NCBI GenBank assembly: GCA_946803715.1
Contig: CAMPET010000074.1
Coordinates: 48,325 to 73,157 of the forward strand
DNA: 24,833 nt
From: Beroe ovata
Taxonomy: Eukaryota > Ctenophora > Nuda > Beroida > Beroidae
Direction of reading: 5' to 3'
Of this stretch, positions 9,301 through 15,851 are shown in pieces. The notes beneath the pieces are model-generated. The model was not told the DNA's origin, searched no databases, and saw only the letters and a list, made by a program, of their open reading frames with translations. Position numbers and translations under genes: made by a program. Positions within the stretch are counted from its first letter, which is position 1. The number at the start of each line of letters is the position of its first letter.

Positions 9301-12300
9301 AACAAGAACACCCTCGATTTTGGCGATTTCAAGTTGCTATAACTTCGTCATTTTTTATCCGATTAACTTGAAATTTTGGTTGCTGCCTCTCTATGATATA
9401 AATAGACGGAATACAAAGTTTCATAACAATTGTATGAATAGAAGCGGTGTTATTGATAGTCGAAATTCGGCGAATCCGTAAAAACATATAGTAGGGTCTG
9501 GCAAGCGCCGCAGCTTTTCGCGCGTTACATAAACGCACAAAGCTCACCAAGTCGGCCCTTCGGGCCGCCTCGGTGAGCGCGCTCGCAAAAAGGGCCCTCC
9601 GGGCCCTTTTTGCTCGCACGGTCAACATTTCCTGCAGATGCCGCGGGGGGCTTGCCAGCCCCCTGATANCTATATCCTCTAGTGCTGTATCTCTCTCTAT
9701 CATGAATAGTTCATGTATGGGAACACTCCAATTGGTCATGTCAGATATGCTGGAGTTGCAGCATCCTATGGCTGAGCAGCTGATAGATTCTATCTAGCAG
9801 AGTTTCTATAGTGTAGTTTTCCAGAGTAGTTAGAGCAAAATGTACTATTGTCTAGAATATGCATAGCCCAGTGCATAGCACATCCCTCTTTGACAGAGTA
9901 CACAATGTACAATATGTATTGTACATTGTACATTTCTGACAGCTGCATCTCCTGCGTTTTGTACCTCATTATTCTCCCTGCCGCTCCGAAATGTATCCGG
10001 ACAAACTTCCCAAATCTCGAAGAGTTGTCATTTTTGAGGGTCTTAGCGTTGCCGAAGGACTCCAGAACAGGATTACACCGCACAAGCGCCTGGTCGAGTG
10101 TACCGGCAGCTGTAGGCATGGTAACTCCACCCATTCCAGTGATTGACAGAGCAGTACCAATAGAGGGGTGACGGTTGTCAACGCCACATACCTCCGCTAA
10201 ATACTCAATCACTGCAAAGTGTAGGGGGGTGTAAGAGGGAGTGGATTGTGTATGTACCTGTGAATCTTGCCCTGCGCTCCAAAGTGAATCCTGATGAACT
10301 TCCCGAATCGGGAGGAGTTGTCGTTCTTGATTGTCTTGGCGTTACCGAACGCCTCAAGGACAGGGTTACATTGAACAAGCTGTTCATCAAGACCGGCTGA
10401 TCCTTCGGCACTCTTTCCTTCAACTCCGCAAATTGACGCAAAATATTGGATAACTGGGAGTTTACTCGTGAGGATAAAGAACTAACTAGGGGCTGTATTG
10501 CGGACCCTGATAATTAGATGATATTGATAAGATGCAAACCTTTCTTGGTATTCTCAGTTTTTCCCGCGCCTGACTCCCCAGTGATGAGGATAGACTGGTT
10601 TTCTCTCTGCTGGATCATGGTCTGGTAAGACTCGTCGGCCACAGTGTAGATATGAGGGGGCATCTCAGACCGCCTGGTAGAGAGAGGAAGAGGTGTTAGA
10701 GAAGGTGCTACAGAGGGTAATAAGAGGTGTCATATACAGAATATAGTGAGGCCGTGAAAATCTAGCGAAGTCCTCCGTAACACAATGATAGTGATAAGTG
10801 ATTAACTGTTAACATCTGACCTCTTTCCCCTGTACGAGTTTATAACTTCTTTGGTGTAGATGGGCAGTCTAGCGTAGGGGTTAATCGCCACGCAGAAGAT
10901 GCCAGAGTATGTCTGAAATATTGACAGAGATCAACGTCACATCGTATTTGAGACATACCTATGCGATCATACTGAAGCAGTTTTGCAGGGCATGTTTCTG
11001 TTTAGCATCGCGACAAGTGCTGTATCCAATTATATGTTGTGAAATATACAGAAGGATAGGTTTACACCAGAACTTGTCTAAACTGTGATTTGCTAAACAA
11101 AGTTTATACACTGCCGTTCTAACTATGCCCATGATAACATGGTCAGTCCTTCGTGTCAATATGTCATCATTCATGTGACCTTGATCTGGTTTGATCAAAT
11201 TTGAGAAGTTGAAACTTAGGTTGAGTTCTGTATCCTTGGAAAACTATACCCAGGATACAAAGCTATCCCGTTTCTCATGATGTATCTGTTCTCACTCAAA
11301 TTATATTGACTAGCCCCCCTATGATTAAATTCACCATCTTATAGGTATAGTGCACATGGTAGTGTCATGGTAGTCTCTAATTCTGATAATTATTGTGTCA
11401 AGTCTGCTCTAATTTGTTGCAACTCCTCACAACGAATTGGGGAATTGTTTAGATGATAGCAGTTATAATATAACTGTTATATCTAGTAACTTCCCACGCC
11501 AGATATTATAAACCCTGTCAACAAACAGAGCATTTACAGTACTTATACTGACAGTGGAGAAGTATATCATGATGCTATCCTAAACAGGCAGCACATTGTA
11601 TACACAAACAAGCGCTACCACTAACCCATGTTAGCTGCTTCCATGAACATAACCTGATATCATGGCAACCAGAGCTGTTTCCATAAACACAACCTGATAC
11701 CATGGCAACCAGAGCTGCAACCAGAGCTCATATCATGGCAACCAGAGCTGAACACAACCTAGCCTGTGCTATAATAATTATCCATGATAAGCATTAAGCA
11801 ACCACGGCGTTCAGCAATGTTGCTATATGTGACAACCAGCATATAATATCAGCTGTTTCCATGAACACGTTGCCGGCCACACCCCCAGGAAAAGCATGTG
11901 TTTTACAAGAGTAGCTGCACGCTAGGTAGCGACTAATCATGACTTGGAATGCCGCGCTTGTTTGCATACCTGCACACTGTGACAAGTGCTAACATTTCCT
12001 CGCAGTTGAGAGATGTATTATTACAGCGGAATTATTATCTGAGTGCAGGTATTCCGTTTTATGGGAGTTATTATCGGTGGAGTAGCTAACTATATTCTCC
12101 AGAAACTGATATAGAGACCGAGTATGGATCATACGGATATCAATCGGATTTGGCAGACAAAATATCAGGTTCGGAGCTGGTTGAGACCCATACTTTTCTT
12201 CAGAAACTCAGCGCAGAAGACGAAAATATGGTACACAGATTTTTACTCACGTAGATCATAGAAGAGAAGTATCGCTGCTTGAGATTGTGAAGGACACTAG

Positions 12301-12651
12301 CTTCATTGAGGTAGGTGAGATTAGCCATATCCTCCAGCTTTTCAAACTTGGGCGGGTTAATCTGTTGCGTGTCTTCCTTCTTCACCACTAACTCCTGGAG
12401 AGAGAGAGAGAGAGGGGGGGAGATGAGCAGTGTCAGCGAAAAACTACTCAGATTTTACCTCAACCCAGCCCTCATCCACTCACCCTGTGATCAGACTCTT
12501 TGGACACTTTATATGAGTCGCCCTTGTCCTCGAGGACAGTAGCCTTGCAGAAGCCATCCTCCTGATCCACCACCCAGACCTGCTTCTTATCGGAGAAGGA
12601 CTCTGCTGTCGCTTGGGCAACGTCCTTCGCGTTAGCCCGCAGGTATTCCAT
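202..12651 (-). CDS. Mhc: Class II myosin heavy chain, N-terminal half of motor domain (partial, multi-exon)
   Basis: Actin-activated ATPase motor of thick filaments. Exons in transcript order: 12484-12651, 12251-12394, 10821-10912, 10540-10673, then one of 10258-10453 (B) or 9965-10211 (A), 1847-1959, 1599-1733, 640-749 and 202-321. A second set of exons 3, 4, B and A lies at 3413-3504, 3149-3282, 2866-3061 and 2573-2819. All junctions are GT-AG and phases agree. Visible motifs are the SH3-like N-terminus, [11 protein letters not shown], the P-loop GESGAGKT (about residues 167-174), switch [11 protein letters not shown] (about 223-232 with exon B) and [13 protein letters not shown]. The last motif resembles the muscle-type RVKVGNEYVTKGQ more than non-muscle myosin II. 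About 404 (B) or 421 (A) residues are present; the rest of the head and the rod lie beyond position 1. The reading frame is certain; the muscle versus non-muscle class is inferred. Confidence 0.96.
503..604. repeat. Cluster of TGTACA-type inverted repeats
   Basis: Several overlapping short palindromes built from GTACA/TGTAC (CTGTACA, CAGTGTACA, TACACTGTACA) fill about 100 bp of the intron between the exons at 202-321 and 640-749. Similar motifs recur near 2510, 9902, 19530 and 24040. Confidence 0.6.
640..749 (-). CDS. Mhc: Myosin motor exon: [13 protein letters not shown]
   Basis: A 110-nt exon, acceptor TTTCAG|CG GAG, donor TCGCAG|GTGAGT. It reads (P)[18 protein letters not shown], then [25 protein letters not shown] corresponds to the conserved AVMHLGN/GILHLGN helix of the upper 50-kDa domain. 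It was found by reading the reverse strand, since no long open frame covers it. Confidence 0.93.
795..1020 (+). repeat. Purine-rich GGAGTGAGG tract
   Basis: About 225 bp almost entirely of A and G on the plus strand, an irregular minisatellite of GGTGAGGAGTGA/GGGAAGGCGGTGAGGAGT units. It lies in the 849-nt intron between the exons at 640-749 and 1599-1733, so the transcript carries it as a pyrimidine-rich run. The rest of that intron (1021-1598) shows nothing I recognise. Confidence 0.85.
1599..1733 (-). CDS. Mhc: Myosin motor exon: upper 50-kDa segment
   Basis: A 135-nt exon, acceptor TTTCAG|TT GAC, donor TCAC|GTGAGT. It reads (L)[20 protein letters not shown], then [20 protein letters not shown] and LKFS, corresponding to the LLLTDNIYDYHIVSQG...F..T..A..ILGF region of muscle myosin. 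Codon phases join exactly to the exons on each side. Confidence 0.94.
1847..1959 (-). CDS. Mhc: Myosin exon after switch [12 protein letters not shown]
   Basis: A 113-nt exon, acceptor CCCAG|T GCT, donor GAGC|GTGAGT. It encodes (S)[20 protein letters not shown] and [17 protein letters not shown], matching the conserved IETYLLEKSRV...ERSFHIFYQ stretch of myosin II. Single copy in the window, so it lies outside the duplicated block. Confidence 0.96.
2510..2537. repeat. Perfect 13-bp inverted repeat beside exon A donor
   Basis: ACAATGTACAATA, a 2-nt centre TG, then TATTGTACATTGT. It starts 35 nt into the intron after exon A, so in the transcript it could form a stem just downstream of that 5' splice site. 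The same hairpin is at 9902-9929. The rest of the 613-nt intron (1960-2509) shows no further feature. Confidence 0.85.
2573..2819 (-). CDS. Mhc: Myosin exon A (copy 1): long loop 1 plus switch I
   Basis: Acceptor TTGCAG|TG ATT, donor TGAG|GTACAA, with the same phases as exon B, so each can join exon 4 to the exon at 1847-1959. Switch I is complete. The loop-1 insert is nearly uncharged, rich in G, T, A and M, and twice as long as in exon B. Homology with exon B on both sides of the loop shows an origin by tandem exon duplication. Confidence 0.94.
2866..3061 (-). CDS. Mhc: Myosin exon B (copy 1): short loop 1 plus switch I
   Basis: Acceptor CCCAG|TT ATC, donor CACAG|GTACAT. Phase 1 in, phase 2 out. 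The switch I motif [10 protein letters not shown], which contacts the gamma phosphate and Mg in myosins, is complete. Loop 1 is the surface loop between P-loop helix and switch I whose length and charge tune ADP release in characterised myosins; here it is short and moderately charged ([10 protein letters not shown]). Confidence 0.95.
3149..3282 (-). CDS. Mhc: Myosin exon 4 (copy 1): P-loop
   Basis: A 134-nt exon with intact GESGAGKT; same splice phases and same protein as 10540-10673. Acceptor TACCAG|GCG, donor AAAG|GTTTGC. The intron to exon B is 87 nt here and 86 nt in the other copy. Confidence 0.95.
3413..3504 (-). CDS. Mhc: Myosin exon 3 (copy 1): [13 protein letters not shown]
   Basis: Same 92-nt exon as 10821-10912, open, with the same splice sites and the same protein. 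The intron on its upstream side runs into the Harbinger-bearing sequence and no exon 1 or 2 partner is found before the copy 2 block. Either it belongs to a second haplotype or it is part of a local duplication. Confidence 0.94.
3563..3794. other. 232-bp segment present only in copy 1 of the myosin intron
   Basis: Copy 2 passes directly from the equivalent of 3562 to 3795. I see no clear terminal inverted repeats or target-site duplication, so it may be an insertion in one copy or a deletion in the other. It includes a small palindrome AAGGAAATTTTCCTT. Confidence 0.7.
3982..4051. repeat. Imperfect inverted repeat (about 30-bp arms)
   Basis: Arms 3982-4011 and 4018-4051 begin and end with CTGATATATAT / ATATATATCAG and meet at ACGTGG-GAGCGT-CCACGT. 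It lies about 125 bp inside the left breakpoint of the insertion. The surrounding 3858-4340 is AT-rich, contains an N at 3926, and shows no coding exon. Confidence 0.7.
4350..4440. repeat. TTTAGATTAG-type short tandem repeat
   Basis: Irregular repeats of TAGTTTAGATTAG and TAGTGTTAG just downstream of the stop codon of the MADF gene (minus-strand 3' flank). No AATAAA hexamer is seen on the minus strand in this stretch. Confidence 0.75.
4461..6533 (-). CDS. MADF (Myb/SANT-like) domain protein, Harbinger partner gene
   Basis: Seven exons with GT-AG introns and matching phases: 6458-6533, 6246-6350, 6047-6123, 5786-5929, 5529-5703, 5145-5255 and 4461-4690, giving 305 residues from [12 protein letters not shown] to [10 protein letters not shown] and TGA. 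Residues about 7-112 form an MADF domain: [16 protein letters not shown], then [37 protein letters not shown], and [11 protein letters not shown]...AEFLRFL. Residues about 113-230 are acidic and Ser-rich, then basic. The C-terminal [18 protein letters not shown]...EIS resembles the BESS-like helices that follow MADF domains. It lies about 290 bp downstream of the transposase gene in the same orientation. Harbinger transposons typically encode a Myb/SANT-like DNA-binding partner that assists the transposase; that role is inferred here. All exons are open. A domesticated host gene is the alternative. Confidence 0.88.
4792..5100. repeat. C/G-rich foldback repeat in MADF intron 6
   Basis: The left half is rich in CCCC/TTTT blocks (TTTTGCCCCCTTTATGCCCC), the right half in GGGG/AAAA blocks (GGGGCATTTTGGGGG), so the strand can fold back on itself. 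Its right end (GCCGGCGGAGCATTAGC) resembles the right end of the repeat at 8259-8893. Several open frames run through it but are compositional artefacts. Confidence 0.75.
5102..5115. repeat. 14-bp direct repeat TAGCAATCAACGAC (first copy)
   Basis: An identical copy is at 5454-5467. Each copy abuts the right end of a foldback repeat (4792-5100 and 5266-5450), and MADF exon 6 (5145-5255) lies between them. Confidence 0.8.
5266..5450. repeat. Foldback repeat of ACACTGGTGYGACACC units
   Basis: Direct copies on the left half (AACACTGGTGTGACACC, CACACTGGTGCGACACC) are mirrored by inverted copies on the right half (GGTGCCGCACCAGTGTTG), around a centre near 5340-5365. It sits inside MADF intron 5. 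It looks like a non-autonomous element or expanded palindrome; no family is recognised. Confidence 0.7.
5454..5467. repeat. 14-bp direct repeat TAGCAATCAACGAC (second copy)
   Basis: Partner of 5102-5115; see that entry. Confidence 0.8.
5507..5512 (-). promoter_or_regulatory. Possible alternative polyadenylation signal in MADF intron 5
   Basis: If the weak donor at 5528 (GTTGGC) is not used, exon 5 reads through four codons (GWLD) to TAA at 5515-5517, and an AATAAA hexamer follows within 2 nt. This would make a shorter protein without the C-terminal BESS-like segment. Sequence-based only. Confidence 0.35.
6826..8186 (-). CDS. HARBI1: PIF/Harbinger DDE transposase (HARBI1-like), two exons
   Basis: Exon 1 is 8080-8186 (ATG at 8186, [13 protein letters not shown]..., donor CCCAG|GTAATA). 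Exon 2 is 6826-7981 (acceptor TTCAG|A, completing R, then [14 protein letters not shown]). The product is 420 residues, the usual size for this family. It begins with the basic/hydrophobic N-terminus and FWVRPW-like motif of animal HARBI1 proteins, followed by a helix-turn-helix region ([30 protein letters not shown]) and the DDE nuclease. Catalytic residues are intact: D183 in GAIDGKHV, D284 in VGDDGFGL, E321 in VVEVAFGIL. No frameshift or stop is seen. It would cut and paste Harbinger DNA together with the MADF partner downstream. Domestication cannot be excluded, but absence of the surrounding sequence from the second copy of the locus favours a live transposon. Confidence 0.95.
8259..8893. 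repeat. C/G-rich foldback element(s) with TTATTGRCTGC ends
   Basis: Starts GGTTATTGACTGCACCA (8259) and ends in the inverse GCAGCCAATAACC (8881-8893). An extra inverse end GCAGTCAATA is at 8789-8798, suggesting two nested or tandem elements. The left part has CCCC-rich blocks, the right GGGG/AAAA-rich blocks (GGGGCATTTTGGGG), so it can fold back. Related to 4792-5100. It starts 72 bp upstream of the transposase ATG. Frames within it are not genes. Confidence 0.75.
9188..9207. repeat. Perfect 20-bp palindrome
   Basis: ATATTTTTCCGGAAAAATAT. It lies in a 600-bp stretch (8894-9490) without coding signal that also holds a short ATGT/ATCT/AT simple repeat at about 9259-9285. Confidence 0.8.
9498..9658. 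repeat. GC-rich hairpin cluster bounded by CTGGCAAGC inverted repeat
   Basis: CTGGCAAGC (9498-9506) is matched by GCTTGCCAG (9650-9658). Inside are a hairpin at 9542-9578 (GCTCACC/GGTGAGC outer stem, CGGCCC/GGGCCG inner stem) and a perfect 13-bp stem at 9585-9613 (GCAAAAAGGGCCC, loop TCC). A further stem GGGGGCT-TGCC-AGCCCCC is at 9646-9663, with CTGA overlapping its last base. GC content is far above the neighbourhood. A Helitron-like 3' end is possible but not proven; the sequence is cut at 9669. Confidence 0.7.
9669..9669. other. Ambiguous base at probable contig/haplotype join
   Basis: Single N. To its left is sequence unrelated to myosin; to its right the myosin intron starts abruptly, matching 2278. 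Confidence 0.8.
9902..9929. repeat. Perfect 13-bp inverted repeat beside exon A donor (copy 2)
   Basis: Same hairpin as 2510-2537, unchanged in the second copy of the myosin block. Confidence 0.85.
9965..10211 (-). CDS. Mhc: Myosin exon A (copy 2): long loop 1 plus switch I
   Basis: A 247-nt exon homologous to exon B in the same phase, 51 nt (17 codons) longer, all in loop 1. It encodes [11 protein letters not shown], a 34-residue Gly/Thr/Met-rich loop segment, then [20 protein letters not shown] and [17 protein letters not shown]. It differs from copy 1 (2573-2819) by one synonymous GCG/GCC change in loop 1. The copy starts 296 bases inside the sequence that follows the N at 9669. Confidence 0.92.
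10258..10453 (-). CDS. Mhc: Myosin exon B (copy 2): short loop 1 plus switch I
   Basis: A 196-nt exon (2 + 64 codons + 2), apparently identical in coding sequence to 2866-3061. It encodes [11 protein letters not shown], a 17-residue loop-1 segment ending LDEQLVQ, then [20 protein letters not shown] and [17 protein letters not shown]. It is one of two alternative exons; the other begins 46 nt downstream in the transcript. Confidence 0.94.
10540..10673 (-). CDS. Mhc: Myosin exon 4 (copy 2): P-loop
   Basis: A 134-nt exon completing R across the junction, then [16 protein letters not shown] and [24 protein letters not shown] is the nucleotide-binding P-loop. The donor is AAAG|GTTTGC, a GT donor with a weak downstream consensus, the same in both copies. 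Two synonymous differences (CTT/CTC, AAC/AAT) separate it from 3149-3282. Confidence 0.95.
10821..10912 (-). CDS. Mhc: Myosin exon 3 (copy 2): [13 protein letters not shown]
   Basis: Thirty codons plus AG, with acceptor TTTCAG|ACA and donor AGAG|GTCAGA. It encodes [20 protein letters not shown] and ends with YRGK(R), the conserved 25-kDa subdomain strand preceding the P-loop. It is protein-identical to the copy at 3413-3504, from which it differs by three synonymous changes (ATC/ATT, AAT/AAC, TCC/TCG). Confidence 0.95.
11035..12250. other. Large myosin intron 2 (copy 2 side), no gene seen
   Basis: The right part of the 1,338-nt intron between exons 2 and 3. Apart from the minisatellite at 11637-11762 I see no coding exon, RNA gene or transposon. 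A 63-codon frame at 11794-11985 on the minus strand has no recognisable content. Confidence 0.6.
11637..11762 (+). repeat. Minisatellite with CATGGCAACCAGAGCTG core
   Basis: CATGGCAACCAGAGCTG recurs at 11661, 11701 and 11734, with a shortened CAACCAGAGCT at 11718. It is linked by GTTTCCATRAACAYAACCTGATA, so the larger unit is about 40 bp. A diverged piece (GCTGTTTCCATGAACAC) is at about 11851. Confidence 0.8.
12251..12394 (-). CDS. Mhc: Myosin exon 2: end of SH3 domain and start of motor
   Basis: Forty-eight codons, phase 0 at both ends, acceptor CTCCAG|GAG and donor TAC|GTGAGT. It contains [20 protein letters not shown] and [15 protein letters not shown], the conserved entry into the myosin motor. 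The intron to exon 1 is 89 nt and holds a GA-rich tract near its 3' end. The next exon in the transcript is the TYSGIFC exon, of which two copies exist in the window; the nearer one (10821-10912) is 1,338 nt away. Confidence 0.95.
12484..12651 (-). CDS. Mhc: Myosin exon 1: start codon and SH3-like N-terminal subdomain
   Basis: Encodes 56 residues from ATG at 12651-12649 ([11 protein letters not shown]...) to ...SKESDHR, ending phase 0 at donor AGG|GTGAGT. The segment [18 protein letters not shown] matches the start of the myosin SH3-like N-terminal domain. I chose this ATG because the codon three places upstream is only TTG. A TTAG acceptor ends at 12654, two bases before the ATG, so a 5' UTR intron is plausible and the true first exon may lie further right. 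No transcription start can be assigned. Confidence 0.93.
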
Positions 12652-14171
12652 TGCTAACAACAGTTATACGGGGTCATCACTTATCAAATTCGGGAAGGAT
12701 ATATCTATCATGTATAACAAGCGAGTCTAAAGCTGGGAATTTCTGATAAAAGGAGTTATACGACAGTTGTTAAACTACTCACTACCTATATGCCATGTTT
12801 ATGATATTGACGAAGCTAGCATACAATATTGGGGAGTGGCTGTTGACATATATAGTGAATAACAACCTGATAATGGACTGTCAATGGGTAGATATTGACT
12901 CAGTGTATACTATAATATAGGGCACGTCAAACTCGTATAGCAAACTTACCGGTTGCAGAAGAGGGAAATGCTGCAAATAAGTGACGAATTCGGTTCCGTG
13001 TGAGCATATATATATTGTATGAGTGTGTGAGTGTATAACACTAGATCGAGTGTCGCATAAAAGAAGTGTTTCACCGCTGCTATAGTCCCACACGTCATAC
13101 TTCGCGGCGCATACGGTTTCTTTCATCCAGCCCGCGTGTCAGGGTCAAACCATAGTGATGTCAGTCCGAACACCGCGGTACAATGGATTCCATATGACGT
13201 GAAGTTTGAACTCTATAGAGGACTCTATATGTGAAACACATGATACAATTACCGAAAAGAAGCATCGTGATGATCCTTATCATACGGACACGGTCACATT
13301 GTGTGTTGTAACAAAGCAAGTTCTCTACAAATCAGATATTATGAAATATGCGGGATTGCTCGCTATATTTGGAAATTACATCTATTTTGATGTTAAAAGA
13401 ATGATGGGTGATGTAATGTATGTCATATGTGTATTGTGTAATGTGTATCATGGATGTCATATATGTGTATATTTTCAGGGTGTGGAGTAAGACTCGTATA
13501 AGTCATCAGTAAAAAATAATCGGAACCAAAATCGAGGTCACTTATCAAGATTTCCGGGTATGCTAGCAATCTCAGAAGCTGGGTGGGGTGCGTACTAGGC
13601 GTTACTGGGTGCGTTGCTAGCGTGCGTTGTTAAATTATGTTCGCTTCAATACAGAAGTTCACGCAAATGAACAGGATGCAATACTGCAATAGATCAAGTT
13701 AGAACGACGTAAGTTACACCGCGCAATAAAATAACGTAAGTATATGCTACCAATAGACCAACCATAAACTGAGAATGGAAAATCATCACCGTATAATATA
13801 TGACATGCGAAGGTAAAATTTCCGTCGACACTCGCTACAGCGTAAGTAAAATCTAAGTCAGGGTACACACACACGTACGCATAAATCAACACAGTCTGGA
13901 CGGAAAAGTCTTAACAACGGCAGGAAGACTCTTAATAAAAAAGACACTTTTATAGGAAGCTAACAAAAGAAGAAACAGAATTTGACTATCTGCAAGAACG
14001 CATATTCTGAGGCATATCTACAACTGGGAGAGGTGGAGTTGTGCAATATGTTTGGTGAGCGTTTCGGCAGCCTGCATCACATTATTCAACTCTGCACTCT
14101 ATATAGCTGGAGTGTGGGAGAGAGGGATAGAGAGGTGTGAACAGATGAAAAGCAACAACTGTCACATATTC
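12652..14171. other. 5' flank of the myosin gene, no coding exon seen
   Basis: Should contain the myosin promoter and any 5' UTR exon. AT-rich runs such as CATATATATATTG (about 13006) could serve as TATA elements, but none is convincing. Frames at 13206-13490 (+) and 13659-13892 (-) have no recognisable domain or splice context. Confidence 0.5.
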
Positions 14172-14172
14172 G

Positions 14173-14173
<1 letters not shown>

Positions 14174-14204
<31 letters not shown>

Positions 14205-14306
14205 NNNNNNNNNNNNNNNNNNNNNNNNNNNNNNNNNNNNNNNNNNNNNNNNNNNNNNNNNNNNNNNACACACACACAGTACACACATACACACACACAC
14301 ACACAT
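14174..14306. repeat. (CA)n microsatellite interrupted by a 63-base gap
   Basis: CA tract from 14174, Ns from 14205 to 14267, then CA tract with small interruptions to about 14306. The gap is inside the repeat, so the true length is unknown. Confidence 0.95.
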
Positions 14307-14569
14307 TACACGAATGGGTGTACATCACGTGACCAGTGACTCAAATATATAGCGATGATGTCATTATAGATGATCTAGGACTGAGGAGAGAGGAAACTAT
14401 ACAAAATACATCCTGTGTCATCATTACAGTCTTCTTCCCGGAGTCTTCAGGGGGCCTGCACAACCTAGTACAACGGGTATAGGACATAGGTATCAAACTT
14501 ATACCGGCATCACAGCAGCACAGCTACACCAATACCTGTGCTACTTTCAACCGAATATTCGGCTCCATA

Positions 14570-14607
14570 ATGAGACGGATATAGTACGTATTATTAATAC
14601 GTCTCAT
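14570..14607. repeat. Inverted repeat ATGAGACG...CGTCTCAT
   Basis: 8-bp arms with an AT-rich centre that is itself partly symmetric (TACGTATTATTAATACG). A 12-bp palindrome CCGAATATTCGG lies just upstream at 14551-14562. Confidence 0.75.
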
Positions 14608-15851
14608 GGCTCTCATATCATTTCACCAGCAATACATGGAAAACATGTAAGAGAAAAGACGTTTTCAAAAACGCGTGGACGACAAGACAGTGTCAAGCCC
14701 AAAAACATTGTGTCGATATTCATCTATACCTACCATGGGTGATAGGTATTGCATGAGCTACACCCATGCGCTTCGGCTAAGCAGACTGATCGTATGAATA
14801 AACGCCGATAAAGCCTAGCCTGTTGATCAACATATGAGTGGAGATTCTTGTCATTCTTCGATCGTCTGGCAATCTCGAGACATCAAGTATTCGCGGATCT
14901 CATAATTATGGACGTTCTTGACAAGACTGCAATTTGTTACTCAGAAAAGTTTGATAGTTGCAGGCAAGGGAGACAGGAGTCGCATATTCTATAATTACCG
15001 TGTATAATATTGAACCGTAAATTCACATACCTTAGTTAAACAGCGGTCACCATGTTCAGCGATAAAACAGCGTTTAAAACATCCCCAGGTGCTATGACAA
15101 CTGTAGCAGCTTTATTATACTCACCAAACAAAAAACAACCACGAAAAAAGCAACAATTACTCCCCCTTTTCGAACATACGGCGCGGTACTCACACGCGTG
15201 TGCTTATCTTATCAGTGAAAGATGTGATAAGGGATGTGCGATAAGACACGTATTATACTGCATATCCTATTGTAGAAAATTTCCCCACTTTTTCATCGAT
15301 GATTCATCAAAAGGACCGATAGCTGCGTGTGTTAGGTTTTCAACTAAATAGGTACTATCAATTTTAATTAGATCAATTATATTACTTGAAATTCGGACAT
15401 TAATATTGAAACAGGGTCCGACATCATTTGCTTATTTCGGTATAGCGGAGTTCAACGTACATTTTAAACAAATACCTTAGACCTTACTTCTATCAGTAAA
15501 GTAGACGAAGACATTGAAATGGCAGAAGAAATAAAACTGTTTAAACCTGTGATTTTAACACAGTCACCTGCCATGATAGCAGGTACATACCAGCCGTAAA
15601 GGAATCAGCGAGGGGAGAAAACGAAATGAGTGTGGGAAAACCGGCAAAATTCTTATTCCAGAGAAACAGAGGGGATTTTCGCATTTCATAATTTGATCTG
15701 AAGGCACTTTGAGATAGTCGATACTCGATACCAGCAAGTATATTACATTGACTATATAGCATGGTCACAGCAAATGCAAAACATGCTTTCCGCGTTATGC
15801 AAATGCAAGACCCCTTGCCGGTTGAGCCCCGCAACTTGTTTTGCATCCCCC
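14608..15851. other. No gene recognised
   Basis: A 99-codon plus-strand frame at 15052-15351 has a reasonable ATG context (CACCATGTTC) but no recognisable motif, and a 133-codon minus-strand frame at 15541-15942 overlaps the repeat that follows. Neither has splice or homology support that I can see. Confidence 0.4.

Larger units (their letters stand above)
3858..9668. mobile_element. Haplotype-specific insertion carrying a Harbinger-type transposon
   Basis: At 3857 copy 1 of the myosin intron leaves the sequence seen in copy 2 (which continues without interruption at 11035). The next 5.8 kb up to the N at 9669 is absent from copy 2. It contains a DDE transposase and a MADF-protein gene, both on the minus strand. 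I could not define terminal inverted repeats or a 3-bp target duplication with confidence; the right junction is probably lost at 9669. A 13-bp match CCATATTTTTCCG occurs at about 3963 on the plus strand and at about 9198-9210 on the minus strand, but it is AT-rich and may be chance. Confidence 0.7.
9670..11034. repeat. Duplicated myosin block, copy 2
   Basis: Second copy of 2278-3857, lacking the 232-bp stretch 3563-3794. It begins at the base directly after the ambiguous base 9669, and beyond its right end the sequence continues to the single-copy exons 2 and 1. This fits a contig from a second haplotype joined at 9669. Confidence 0.95.

Noticed and set aside
9498-9668. Firm call of a Helitron 3' terminus or of transcription terminators
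   Set aside because: The hairpin lies too close to CTGA for a standard Helitron end, no 5' end is visible, and hairpin/T-run terminators are not expected in animal DNA.
2278-11034. True tandem exon duplication producing a myosin with two P-loops
   Set aside because: The result would not be a functional motor, and the abrupt start of copy 2 at an N fits an assembly join better; kept as the alternative hypothesis.
15052-15351. 99-codon frame with a fair ATG context
   Set aside because: No recognisable domain, no splice partners, and surrounding sequence looks non-coding; kept only as a note.
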